From Bremerella cremea (GTDB lineage: Bacteria; Planctomycetota; Planctomycetia; Pirellulales; Pirellulaceae), in NCBI RefSeq assembly GCF_003335505.1, contig NZ_QPEX01000011.1:62001-126000 (forward strand): DNA of 64,000 bases, read 5' to 3'. A program made the translations under genes and the position numbers. Below, piece after piece: positions 1 to 8,252 of this stretch (positions are counted from its first letter, which is position 1; each line of letters opens with the position of its first letter). The notes under the pieces were generated by a model that worked only from the letters and a program-made list of their open reading frames with translations, was not told the origin of the DNA and searched no databases.

Positions 1-1
1 A

Positions 2-460
2 ATCGAACCAGGCCGTTACCTGTCGGCTGAAGCTGGATACCTCATCGCCGAGATCCGCGCTGTTAAGGAAATGGGGACCAACCTCTTCTACGTCGCCGAC
101 GCTGGGTTCAACAACCTGGCCCGACCGATCATGTATGGGGCTTATCATCCAATCTCGGTCGCCCGCAAAGATGGTCAGGCATTAGAAGCCACCAACGACG
201 TGATCGTCGGTGGGCCGCTCTGTGAATCTGGCGACATCTTCACGCAGGAAGAAGGGGGCTTCGTTAGTGCCCGTAAGCTTCCTCCGGCCACAATTGGCGA
301 TCTGCTGGTAATCGAATGTGCCGGCGCGTACGGCTACTGCATGAGTTCCAATTACAACTCGAAACCACTGGCCGCCGAAGTGATGATCGAGGACGGCAAG
401 GCCCGCGTTATTCGTCGCCGCCAGACGTTCGAAGGCTTCATCGCCGACGAAATGGTTTAG
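2..460 (+). CDS. lysA: Diaminopimelate decarboxylase, C-terminal part (cut by window start)
   Basis: This PLP enzyme decarboxylates meso-diaminopimelate to L-lysine, the last step of lysine synthesis, in the cytoplasm. The reading frame is open from base 2, so the start and the PLP lysine lie outside the window. Visible family motifs are EPGRYL at the left edge (PLP phosphate contact), GGPLCESGD in the middle (substrate-binding Cys-Glu pair in the second half of the fold), and GAYGYCMSSNYNSKP near the end. About 152 C-terminal residues of a roughly 420-residue family are present. The CYTH gene begins 28 bases downstream on the same strand, so the two may be co-transcribed. Confidence 0.93.
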   Translation: MEPGRYLSAEAGYLIAEIRAVKEMGTNLFYVADAGFNNLARPIMYGAYHPISVARKDGQALEATNDVIVGGPLCESGDIFTQEEGGFVSARKLPPATIGDLLVIECAGAYGYCMSSNYNSKPLAAEVMIEDGKARVIRRRQTFEGFIADEMV

Positions 461-488
461 TAACCCTAGGCAGGAATCGATCTCTCTT

Positions 489-998
489 ATGCCCCGTAAT
501 ATCGAAATCAAGGCCCGACTCCTCAGGCGATCCGACGTGGAAGATCGGATCGTCCCCTTGGCGGACTCCGGCCCGGTGGTGCTAGAGCAGGTCGATCACT
601 TCTACCGTGTGCCGGAAGGGCGTTTAAAACTACGAGAGATCAACGGCGAACATGCCGAGTTGATCTTTTACCGCCGCCAAGATTCAGCCGGTCCGAAAAC
701 CTCCCACTATCGCCGCGTCCCCATTTCGCATCCAGAATCACTGGAGGCACTGCTGACCGATGCCCTGCAATTGATTGGCTTGGTCAAGAAAACGCGGACC
801 CTTTACCTGATCGGGCAAACTCGCATCCATTTAGATGAAGTCGAAGACCTGGGAAGCTACCTCGAACTAGAAGTCGTGCTCGACGACGACCAGTCCGAGA
901 TCGTTGGCCAAGCGATCGCCAAGGATCTGATGGCGACGCTCGGGATATCTGAAGACGATTTGGTCGCAGGGGCGTACATCGATCACCTGGGGGCCTAA
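489..998 (+). CDS. CYTH-domain protein (class IV adenylate cyclase / triphosphatase-like)
   Basis: This 169-residue single-domain protein belongs to the CYTH (triphosphate tunnel metalloenzyme) superfamily, whose members act on triphosphates with divalent metal. It opens with RNIEIKARL, the family's N-terminal EIK-type signature. Alternating Arg/Glu/Lys strands follow, including KLREINGEHAELIFYRR and LDEVEDLGSYLELEV, which line the tunnel in known members. Such proteins are usually annotated as class IV adenylate cyclase, but many CYTH proteins are tri- or polyphosphatases, so the substrate is open. It lies just downstream of lysA and converges with oxyR. The first acidic position of the classical ExExK motif is Asn here, as in many class IV-annotated proteins. 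Confidence 0.85.
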   Translation: MPRNIEIKARLLRRSDVEDRIVPLADSGPVVLEQVDHFYRVPEGRLKLREINGEHAELIFYRRQDSAGPKTSHYRRVPISHPESLEALLTDALQLIGLVKKTRTLYLIGQTRIHLDEVEDLGSYLELEVVLDDDQSEIVGQAIAKDLMATLGISEDDLVAGAYIDHLGA

Positions 999-1106
999 AA
1001 AGGTCAAACTGTCCACTTCTGGCTTGCGCAAGTTAGAGCTAAAGGCATGCTGGCGAAGACGACGGCACGGCACCTGTTTTACTCTTCCTCATCCCCAAAT
1101 CGAAAG

Positions 1107-1991
1107 CTACGCGGTGGCATCTTCCCGCCGCAAGATCTCTAGCAAACCAGACTGCGGCGCGGTGACCGTGCGGTGGCGGTTCCAAGCGGCGCAAATCGTA
1201 CGATAAGGCTGAAATTTCCGAAGCGGACGGTAGGCAATTGTTTTATCAGCAGGATCAATCGCCATCTCTGGCAGCAACGAGATCCCCAGCCCCAAACGAA
1301 TCATCTCTTGAATCGTCGAGATCTGGGCGCTTTCGCAGACAACGTGCGGCTGGAACTCTTGCTGGCGGCAGAAGCCCAGGATCTGTTCTCCCAGGCAGTG
1401 GACTTCATGCAGCAGCACGAACGCCTCTTGGCGAACCTGGCTGAAAGAAACCGACGGTTTCTCGGCCAGCGGGTGGGCAGGGGGCATCGCTACCAGCAGC
1501 GATTCGCGAAACAACGGCTCGACCTCTAACCGCTGGTCTTCGATTGGCAAGGCCATGATTGCCACATCAAGCGTACCTTTTAGCAGCCGTTCTAAGAGGT
1601 GATCGGTGTAGTCTTCCACAATCGTGAGCGTGACCTGAGGCAACGCTTCGCGGAAGTGGCAGATGATTTGCGGCAAGAGAAACGGAGCAATCGTGGGTAA
1701 AGCTCCTAGCCGTAGTGAGACCGCTTCCGGCCCCTCTGGCTGTTTGAACCAGCCTTCTGCCGAATCGACTTCTTTTAATATCCGACGAGCCCGAGGCAGT
1801 AGTTCCTTCCCCGAGTCGGTCAGCACGACGCTACGCCCGAGACGATCTAACAGTCGCGTTCCCAGTTCGCGTTCCAGCTTAGCGATTTGCTGGCTAAGCG
1901 ACGGCTGGGTCACGAGGCACTGCTCGGCCGCTCGGGTGAAGTTCTCGAGTTCGGCAACCGCAACGAAATACCTTAGCTGATGGATTTCCAT
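1107..1991 (-). CDS. oxyR: Hydrogen-peroxide-sensing LysR-family regulator OxyR
   Basis: This is a LysR-type regulator of 294 residues. The N-terminal winged HTH covers about residues 1-60 (QLRYFVAVAELENFTRAAE, then TQPSLSQQI), and a LysR substrate domain follows. Counting from the ATG at 1991, cysteines fall at residues 199 and 208 within HEVHCLGEQILGFC. This is the same spacing and numbering as the peroxide-sensing disulfide pair of E. coli OxyR, which supports both the identity and this start over the GTG at 2000. OxyR activates peroxide-defence genes when oxidised. No catalase or AhpC gene is adjacent. The divergent gap at 1992-2217 has OxyR-site-like sequence and a possible small RNA. 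Confidence 0.9.
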   Translation of the reverse strand: MEIHQLRYFVAVAELENFTRAAEQCLVTQPSLSQQIAKLERELGTRLLDRLGRSVVLTDSGKELLPRARRILKEVDSAEGWFKQPEGPEAVSLRLGALPTIAPFLLPQIICHFREALPQVTLTIVEDYTDHLLERLLKGTLDVAIMALPIEDQRLEVEPLFRESLLVAMPPAHPLAEKPSVSFSQVRQEAFVLLHEVHCLGEQILGFCRQQEFQPHVVCESAQISTIQEMIRLGLGISLLPEMAIDPADKTIAYRPLRKFQPYRTICAAWNRHRTVTAPQSGLLEILRREDATA

Positions 1992-2011
1992 AGGAAACAC
2001 TTATCATCCAA

Positions 2012-2048
2012 ATAGGAACAAGATATTTCCGTTATAACTCAAGCCTCG
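2012..2048. promoter_or_regulatory. Possible OxyR operator upstream of oxyR
   Basis: Two ATA-starting half-sites sit 22 bases apart, at 2012-2026 (ATAGGAACAAGATAT) and 2034-2048 (ATAACTCAAGCCTCG). That is the spacing of the two 15-base elements in the OxyR consensus. The first element matches the outer ATAG and TAT; the second is degenerate. It lies 21 bases upstream of the oxyR ATG, where LysR regulators normally bind for autoregulation and divergent activation. The assignment is inferred from pattern and position only. Confidence 0.35.
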
Positions 2049-2207
2049 TTACCTTGAAAGCTATGGATACCCGCAAACAGGTAAACGCTGCGCCACCTCT
2101 TTAGCTCAGAGGCTTGCTTGGTGCGGACAGCCATAAAGAATGCGTTGGCCGGTATTTGTCGATGTGTGGGAACGGTGACTTTGACCCGGCCAACGCGTTT
2201 CTTTTTT
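2049..2207 (+). ncRNA. Candidate small RNA divergent from oxyR
   Basis: No protein gene reads from here, yet the stretch ends in a plus-strand terminator: GCGTTGGCCGG at 2142-2152 pairs with CCGGCCAACGC at 2186-2196, followed by TTTCTTTTTT at 2198-2207. A smaller hairpin (CCTCT / AGAGG) lies around 2096-2112. The T-tract is on the strand leading away from oxyR, so it would stop a transcript started in the oxyR promoter region. The layout resembles E. coli oxyR-oxyS by position only; no sequence relation to OxyS is claimed. The 5' end is a guess. The hairpin could also simply terminate the cyclase gene on the minus strand. Confidence 0.3.
2142..2207. terminator. Bidirectional-looking terminator between the oxyR region and the cyclase gene
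   Basis: An 11-bp perfect stem (2142-2152 with 2186-2196) encloses a 33-base loop. The plus side is followed by TTTCTTTTTT and the minus side by ATTCTTTATG, so the plus direction is stronger. It lies 11 bases beyond the stop codon of the minus-strand cyclase gene. Confidence 0.6.
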
Positions 2208-2217
2208 GGGAACGGCT

Positions 2218-4212
2218 CTATTTCTGATCGAGCTTCCAGGTCGGATGATCATCGCCGGCTAAATGCGGATCTTGAAGCAAGGCCAACGCTCGGTCGCGGA
2301 GGCAACACGTGGGCCCATCGGCCCGGAGTTCATCGATATGGGAAATCTGGTCAAGCGTGTTCAGCGTATCGAGAAAATGACGCGACTCGAATTGCTGTAA
2401 AGCAAGCTCGAACTTTTGGCACAAGTGATTCCACTGGCCATCGGTTGTTGTCGCTAGTTGATGAACCCGAATCGGTTCCGGAATGTTGACGACTTGAATC
2501 GAACCAAGCTGCCGCGTTGGCATGCTGGCACGTAACGCCAAGCGAGTTGCGTCGGTAATTAAGATATTGGGCGGTTGGTAGGCGGCTCCTGTTTCCAGTT
2601 GCGCTCGTTTCGGACAGAAGTGCTTTGTGGCCCCTTGAACGCGGCTGGCAATGTTGACGGTTGGTCCCAAGGGCCCCCACATATATTTGTACTCGGTCCC
2701 TTTCTTTCCCACGACACAATCGCCGGTGTTGATTCCTATGGTCAAGCCAAAAGGAAGCAAGTGCCGTGGAATGCGATCCGACCAACTCTCGTTTAGACGC
2801 TCGAGCTTGCCAATCATGTCGACCGCCGCTTGGCAAGCCAGATCGGCATGGTTGGGCTGCGCGTCTGGGGCACCCCACATGGCGACCATTTCGTCACCGA
2901 CATATTCCAGCAATACTCCGTCGTACCGAATGACACTCTCGGAGAGTTCCCCCAACACATCGCGCAGCCATTCCATGGTGCGGATCGAGCCGATTGCCGA
3001 ACTGATGGTGCTGAACCCACGGATATCGCAAAAGAGAACCGAAATGTTCTCTTCCCGCGTTTCAAGCAACGTTTCGTCATACAAAATGCGATCGGCGATC
3101 CCCGGCGGAAAGAACTGGGCCAGGCAGACTTGATGTTTGGCCGCCTCTTGTTCTTGCTTCAAACGCTCGAGGCCAACCGTTAGGCAGTCGCGAATCACTT
3201 CGACAAACTTCACTTCGCAATCGATTAAGACATCGTCCCCCAGCATGCCTTGTTGCTTCGTAGCGTACAGAGCGCCCACCACAAAATCGTGCGACAAAAC
3301 AGGCGTAACCACGATTCGCTGAGAAACGGTTGCTTCACCAAACGAAGGGGGCGTCGCCCAGGTTTTACGATGCGACCAAACGTATTCGAGTGCTTTGCTG
3401 TCGAAGTGGGGCTCCTCGTTGCGACCTGAGTCGTAAGCAGGCCAGGTCGCTTCGCATTGCCATTGATTGGTGGTCGGATCGAGCCCCAAGTAAGAACACG
3501 AATCGAAGTTGCCCAGGTTGCAAACCTTTTCAGCGGCTGTGATGAAAAAGTCGGGCGAACTGGCTGCTTTCTCTAGCACGGCACTGACCGCGCTTAAGAT
3601 ACGTTCGATGTCGGCACTCGAAGGCCCGTGCGGCGTCGCGTAGCCGTCGGTCATTCGGCTTTGACGTAGCAGCATCGCCACATCAGTCACACTTTGCGAA
3701 ATGCTGGTTTGGTTATGTGTTGGCTGGGGGAATTCCTTTTCGGCAACCACTCCATTGACGCCAATTTCGATCGCAATGTTTTTCGCGACCATTAACCGAA
3801 TGGGCTGACGCTTCAAGTCTTCGACAACAAACGTGCGCACTTGATGATGAGCGATGCGTCCCTCGCTGGTCGGAACGATGTCGACTTCATGCGTTCCAAT
3901 ATTGCCCACCCGCATATAATTTGCCTGCGGGTCGAGAGCCAGATCGAGAGACCGCCGCGAGACCTCGCGTCGCTCGTAGGGTGTGACAATCAGCTTGCGG
4001 TGGTTGGTAAAGGTGATGGTCCGAAAGGGATTTGGATCTCCCTTGGTGACATCCTGCCGCCCTATAATCAGCCGGTCCGATAGAATCAGCTCTTTGACCT
4101 CGCGGCCCAATTGATCGTCAAAGATCGTTTGCTGCTGGCCATCCAGAAAAACCCGCAGCGCAACCTGGATAGGTATCGGAGAAGCTGGTGTATTTGAAGA
4201 AGGAACTTGCAT
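2218..4212 (-). CDS. FHA-GAF-class III adenylate/guanylate cyclase
   Basis: This 664-residue cytoplasmic signalling protein has three parts. An FHA-like domain at about 40-140 (LIIGRQ, then YERREVSRRSLD and VGNIGTH) would bind phosphothreonine partners. A GAF-like domain spans about 200-350. The class III nucleotide cyclase domain is at about 388-570. Both metal aspartates are present, D396 in LFCDIRGF and D440 in YVGDEMVAMWG, as are N520 and R524 (TVNIASRVQ), which act in catalysis. The residue that normally helps choose adenine (Asp in GDTVN) is Pro517 here, so cAMP versus cGMP cannot be assigned. The ATG is at 4212. Divergent from it is a DUF1444 gene. Confidence 0.88.
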   Translation of the reverse strand: MQVPSSNTPASPIPIQVALRVFLDGQQQTIFDDQLGREVKELILSDRLIIGRQDVTKGDPNPFRTITFTNHRKLIVTPYERREVSRRSLDLALDPQANYMRVGNIGTHEVDIVPTSEGRIAHHQVRTFVVEDLKRQPIRLMVAKNIAIEIGVNGVVAEKEFPQPTHNQTSISQSVTDVAMLLRQSRMTDGYATPHGPSSADIERILSAVSAVLEKAASSPDFFITAAEKVCNLGNFDSCSYLGLDPTTNQWQCEATWPAYDSGRNEEPHFDSKALEYVWSHRKTWATPPSFGEATVSQRIVVTPVLSHDFVVGALYATKQQGMLGDDVLIDCEVKFVEVIRDCLTVGLERLKQEQEAAKHQVCLAQFFPPGIADRILYDETLLETREENISVLFCDIRGFSTISSAIGSIRTMEWLRDVLGELSESVIRYDGVLLEYVGDEMVAMWGAPDAQPNHADLACQAAVDMIGKLERLNESWSDRIPRHLLPFGLTIGINTGDCVVGKKGTEYKYMWGPLGPTVNIASRVQGATKHFCPKRAQLETGAAYQPPNILITDATRLALRASMPTRQLGSIQVVNIPEPIRVHQLATTTDGQWNHLCQKFELALQQFESRHFLDTLNTLDQISHIDELRADGPTCCLRDRALALLQDPHLAGDDHPTWKLDQK

Positions 4213-4501
4213 CGCGGTCGAAGCACATCGCTAAAAGTGTCAAGCAAGAGGATCCGCTATTTGGCCGAGATAGCGATGAGTGCCATCCTATACGTTTTTT
4301 ATCGTCAGATTCCCACGTAATTTTCTCAACAATACCCGAAAGATCGCTAGTTTACCAATTCCCCCGATTTGGCAAGGTCACTGGATCGTCGAGGGGAACT
4401 GGGATGATGGTATCATTTCAATTGTTCCCATCCACCTGGGGGATAAAATAAAATCAGGCGCACGCTGCTCGCGACTTTTTTTCCTTTTTGACGAGTGTGC
4501 C

Positions 4502-5725
4502 ATGGATCTTATCCGGTACCTTTTCGGCTCCTCGAAACGAGACATTTTTGCCCAACGCTTACTACGCCAGGTTCAAGAAGCTGGCGAAACGCGCGAGGTT
4601 CGTTATGATCGCGATACCTATCAATTTCTTTTTTTCGATCAGGGAGAGCCGGCCGGTGTCACCAATCTGAACAACATCTTCGGCGAATACGATCGCCTGC
4701 CAGTCCACCAGCGTGATGCCTTTCTGACGAAGATTGCTCGGGCAATTCTATCCCACCATAAACCGATTCCCGAAGCTTTCGAAGATGCCCAGTGCGACAT
4801 TCTGCCCATTGTCCGCAACCGTGCCTATCTGGAAATCGGCAACCTACAGCGTCGTTTGCAGGGTCAAAAGCCGATCTTTCACCAGCATGTCGAAATCGGC
4901 AGTCATCTGCTAGCCATGCCGGTTTACGATCTTCCCGAAACCACGCGAAGCATCGATCCCGAGTTGCTTAAGCAGTGGGGTCGCTCGCTGTACGAGTTGA
5001 TGGAAACGGCATTGGAGAATCTTAACCAAGTCAAAACTACCATCACTACGCTGGACGAGCGGGTATTTTTATTTCGTAATCAAGACAATTACGATGCCTC
5101 GCGTTTACTGATGCTGGACCGCATTCGCAATCTGCCACTGCTTGGGCTGCCGGTAGCGATGGTACCGACGCGTGACTGCCTGCTGATTACCGGCGATGAA
5201 GACGACATCGGACTCCAACTGATGGTCGACCTCACGAAGCAGCATCAGCAAGATCCACGACCGATTAGTTCTACTGCTTGCCGCATGACCGGCGAAGGGT
5301 GGCAAACGTGGCTTCCTCCGGTGGGGCATCCCTTGCACCAAGCGATGCTGGAGTTGCATTTACAAGGGCTTTCTAACGAATACCACGAACAGCACGAGGC
5401 GATCGAAATTGCCTTGGCTCAGTCAGGCCGCAAAGGTTTTGTCGCGAATCACTACCTCTTTCGCGATTTAAATTCCCGCGAGCTGTACTCGTATTGTGTT
5501 TGGCCTGAGTGTCCCTACGCGTTGCTCCCCGAGACCGACATCATTGTGTTCATGGACCAGCATCACATGAAACCGCTCGCTAGTGGCCGATGGGATGTGG
5601 TTCAGGCAATCCTTGGTTCCAAAATCGAGAACCTAGAAACGTATCCACCACGTTATCGTGTGCTGAGCTTTCCGACCGCAGACGAGCTGAAGCAAATCGG
5701 TTCGCTACCACGTTTCTGTCTGTAA
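4502..5725 (+). CDS. DUF1444 (YtpQ-like) family protein
   Basis: This is a cytoplasmic protein of 407 residues with no signal peptide or membrane segment. Its middle and C-terminal parts resemble the DUF1444/YtpQ family. Examples are DILPIVRNRAYLE, then FLFRNQDNYDASRLLMLDRIRN and LPVAMVPTRDCLLITGDEDDIG, which align with the YtpQ pattern DGYDASR...VAVPHQDVLIIAD. It is longer than Bacillus YtpQ, with about 130 extra C-terminal residues (PYALLPETDIIVFMDQ). The frame is open upstream to 4280, but the ATG at 4502 gives the natural MDLIRYLFG start. The biochemical role of DUF1444 is unknown. Confidence 0.75.
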   Translation: MDLIRYLFGSSKRDIFAQRLLRQVQEAGETREVRYDRDTYQFLFFDQGEPAGVTNLNNIFGEYDRLPVHQRDAFLTKIARAILSHHKPIPEAFEDAQCDILPIVRNRAYLEIGNLQRRLQGQKPIFHQHVEIGSHLLAMPVYDLPETTRSIDPELLKQWGRSLYELMETALENLNQVKTTITTLDERVFLFRNQDNYDASRLLMLDRIRNLPLLGLPVAMVPTRDCLLITGDEDDIGLQLMVDLTKQHQQDPRPISSTACRMTGEGWQTWLPPVGHPLHQAMLELHLQGLSNEYHEQHEAIEIALAQSGRKGFVANHYLFRDLNSRELYSYCVWPECPYALLPETDIIVFMDQHHMKPLASGRWDVVQAILGSKIENLETYPPRYRVLSFPTADELKQIGSLPRFCL

Positions 5726-5858
5726 GTTTCCTGCGACTGCTAGCGGCGGGAAAATTGATCTTGGCCCAATCGAGTGGCTCGCTATACTTGTGCCGCCTTG
5801 AACTGTGCCCACATGGCAAGCAATTACGGGACCAGTGCGATTTGGCCGAGAGGGATAC

Positions 5859-8141
5859 ATGCGGATTCCGACTACTATCAAAGTAACGTTACCAACCATT
5901 CTGCTGTTCGCGCCATTGGGCTTGGCCAGTGCCGACCCGATTCGTCTGATGCTAGACGAAGCGGATCGCCCGATCCAAGAAGCAGTGTTAGCGCCCCCAG
6001 CAGAGCCAGCGAAAACGGCTGCGCCAGCCGTTCGGCGTCCTTTCTCCCTTTCGCTGTCGGCCGATGACGAACCCATTACCCCCAATGCTTCGTCGAAGGT
6101 TCGCCTCGTTTCGGGTGAATCGCCACCAACGCCTGACCACCCCTTAGATGTCCAGGTGATTTCTTCGCCGCCAATCCGAAATAGCCTGCGCGAAGCCCAC
6201 GGCCCGTTGCGAGTTCGGCGTATTCATCAAGAAGAAGTCCAGGAATCCTTACCTTCGGTAGAAAAGCAAACCTCTTCCGACAAACCGATTCGCGCGATGG
6301 TCGTCGCTGATGAAGGTACGCCGAGCGCCACTTTGCATGATTCGCCGGCACCCCCCAGCGCTCGCTTTACGTTGAACACTCAACCGACAGCCGGCCAGCC
6401 AGAATCGTTTCCGCCAGCCTCTCCGCATGAGACCGCTCCACCTATCGAAGAACCGGGCTTGCCGATCGGGAACGTAATCCCTGGCCAGACGCCGCTTGCC
6501 CGCTTGGATCAAGAGTGGGGCGAACCGGCCAAGCAGCGCCGTATCGATCAAGACAAACGGGTTCGGTTGTACGAAAATCGACCTGGCTTTTCCCAAGTCG
6601 AAGTCGCCGTGGATGGCGAGAAGATTATCTCGCTACTGCTGATTCCAGCGCAGCCGATGTCTTTGGACGAAGTCGAAGACCAGTTCGGTCTGCGTCAGAT
6701 CGATCCGGCAGACGTTCGCGATGCCACAGGCCGCAGCTTGGGTTGGATCTATCCCGAGAAAGGGATCATGCTTCCTCAGCCAGCCGATTCCAATTCGACC
6801 AAGATTGATCGCATCTTGGTTCAAGCGGTTTCGCCGGAAGGATTCCTGATTCGAGCCCGAGGCCGCTCTGCTTTGGTGTATCGCGATCGGTTGGAAGACT
6901 ATCGCCAGGCCTTGGCGGTGGAACAACACAGTGCAGAAGCTTGGTACGAAACTTCCAAGATCTTAGAACAAATCGGTCGCACGGAAGAAGCCTTCGAGGC
7001 CTCGCGGCATGCGATCGCTGGTATCGGCGCTCAGCCAGAGCATCGCCTGCATCGTGGTCGCCTTTCAGCCACGCTGGGCAACGTTGACGCGGCGATTCAA
7101 AGCACCAAACAAATCGCGGAAGATCCGGCCGTCGCCAAACAAGTTCGTGCAGCGGCCTATTGCCAATGGGGCGACCTGCTGCAAATCGCTCGTCCAGAGA
7201 GTAACCAGGAAGCCGTTTCGCTGCATGTGAAAGCGATTGAAACGGCCTCCCCTTTGGTGAATGATCCGAATCGTGACATCCGCCGCGCCGCCAAGCAGGT
7301 TCTGATCGACGCGCATTTGTCGCTGGCCATGGATATTGCCACGGGTGATTGGGAAAAAAAGCCGGAAACCGTCAATCAGTGGCTTAATCGAGCCAAGATC
7401 TACGTCGACGATGTCATCACCAACGAAGAGGGGACCGAACTTCTACGTTTGAAACTACAAACCCAGTCGCTCGCGGCCCAAAGTTCCTTTCTCCATAAAT
7501 TCGATCCTAGTGAAGGTGTCGACCAGATTGTGGGGAGCTATCGCGAGCTCGTTCGTAAGTCGGACGATCCATTCCTTCACCGGGCGATCGAATGGCAAGC
7601 CGGATTGGCGCTGGCCAAAGCGGTGACCGTCGAAAACGAGCGGGGGCGCTACCTCGAAGCACTCGCCTTGAGCGACCAAGCAAAAACCTATATCAAAGCT
7701 GGCCTCGTCGGACGCGATTTGAGCAAGGAAGATCATCTGCTGCTGGGAAATGTTTTCTTCCGAGCTGGGACGATCCAAGCTGTCCAGAAGGAAAACCACC
7801 ACGCTGCCGCGGACTGGTACGACCTAGCCCTTCCTCACTTGACCGCACCCAGCCTCAAAACAGATTCGCCTGACATCCGCGGCGAAGCATTGGTGAGCAT
7901 GGGCGTTTCCTACTGGACGATCGGGCATCGTCAGCGAGGGGTCGAACTGAGTGAACAAGGAAAATCGCTCATCGAGTCCGCGATCGCTCAAGATCCCAGC
8001 TTGAGGAAGAAATTGGTCGTTCCGCTTGATAATCTGGCCCAAATGTACCGCCAGTTGGGCGATACCCAACGTAGTGAGCAATACGTCGCTTCGTCGAAAG
8101 AGATTCAGCAAACCCTCGGCACCGGCCAGGTCCAACGATAA
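5859..8141 (+). CDS. Secreted TPR-repeat protein
   Basis: This 760-residue exported protein begins at the ATG at 5859, directly preceded by GAGAGGG (5849-5855). That choice gives a clean signal peptide ending LGLASA before DPIRL, whereas the upstream frame to 5805 would bury it. A proline- and alanine-rich linker runs to about residue 200, then a small globular part (PLARLDQEWGEPAKQRR, VEVAVDGEKIISLLLIPAQP) at about 210-330. TPR-like helical repeats follow: YRQALAVEQHSAEAWYETSK, EEAFEASRHAI, and a C-terminal set near 640-750. It is probably a periplasmic scaffold; partners are not known. No close family name is recognised. Confidence 0.75.
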   Translation: MRIPTTIKVTLPTILLFAPLGLASADPIRLMLDEADRPIQEAVLAPPAEPAKTAAPAVRRPFSLSLSADDEPITPNASSKVRLVSGESPPTPDHPLDVQVISSPPIRNSLREAHGPLRVRRIHQEEVQESLPSVEKQTSSDKPIRAMVVADEGTPSATLHDSPAPPSARFTLNTQPTAGQPESFPPASPHETAPPIEEPGLPIGNVIPGQTPLARLDQEWGEPAKQRRIDQDKRVRLYENRPGFSQVEVAVDGEKIISLLLIPAQPMSLDEVEDQFGLRQIDPADVRDATGRSLGWIYPEKGIMLPQPADSNSTKIDRILVQAVSPEGFLIRARGRSALVYRDRLEDYRQALAVEQHSAEAWYETSKILEQIGRTEEAFEASRHAIAGIGAQPEHRLHRGRLSATLGNVDAAIQSTKQIAEDPAVAKQVRAAAYCQWGDLLQIARPESNQEAVSLHVKAIETASPLVNDPNRDIRRAAKQVLIDAHLSLAMDIATGDWEKKPETVNQWLNRAKIYVDDVITNEEGTELLRLKLQTQSLAAQSSFLHKFDPSEGVDQIVGSYRELVRKSDDPFLHRAIEWQAGLALAKAVTVENERGRYLEALALSDQAKTYIKAGLVGRDLSKEDHLLLGNVFFRAGTIQAVQKENHHAAADWYDLALPHLTAPSLKTDSPDIRGEALVSMGVSYWTIGHRQRGVELSEQGKSLIESAIAQDPSLRKKLVVPLDNLAQMYRQLGDTQRSEQYVASSKEIQQTLGTGQVQR

Positions 8142-8252
8142 GGGTTGGTTTCCCTTAGCCATAGCGATATCGGGCGGCTTCTTTTATGATAGAAGTAGCG
8201 AGCGAAACCTCGCGCGCGTTGCGTTTCTCGAAATAGCCGCTGCGAGTTGGAT

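Noticed and set aside
2096..2130. Sequence resembling a tRNA D-arm (TAGCTCAGAGG)
   Set aside because: No T-arm, anticodon arm or acceptor complement is present nearby; it forms only a short hairpin.
2118..2489. Plus-strand frame overlapping the small-RNA candidate and the cyclase 3' end
   Set aside because: It crosses the terminator and the cyclase C-terminus with no protein-like pattern.
4280..4501. Extended start of the DUF1444 gene at 4280
   Set aside because: The upstream 74 residues are not protein-like and ATG 4502 matches the domain start.
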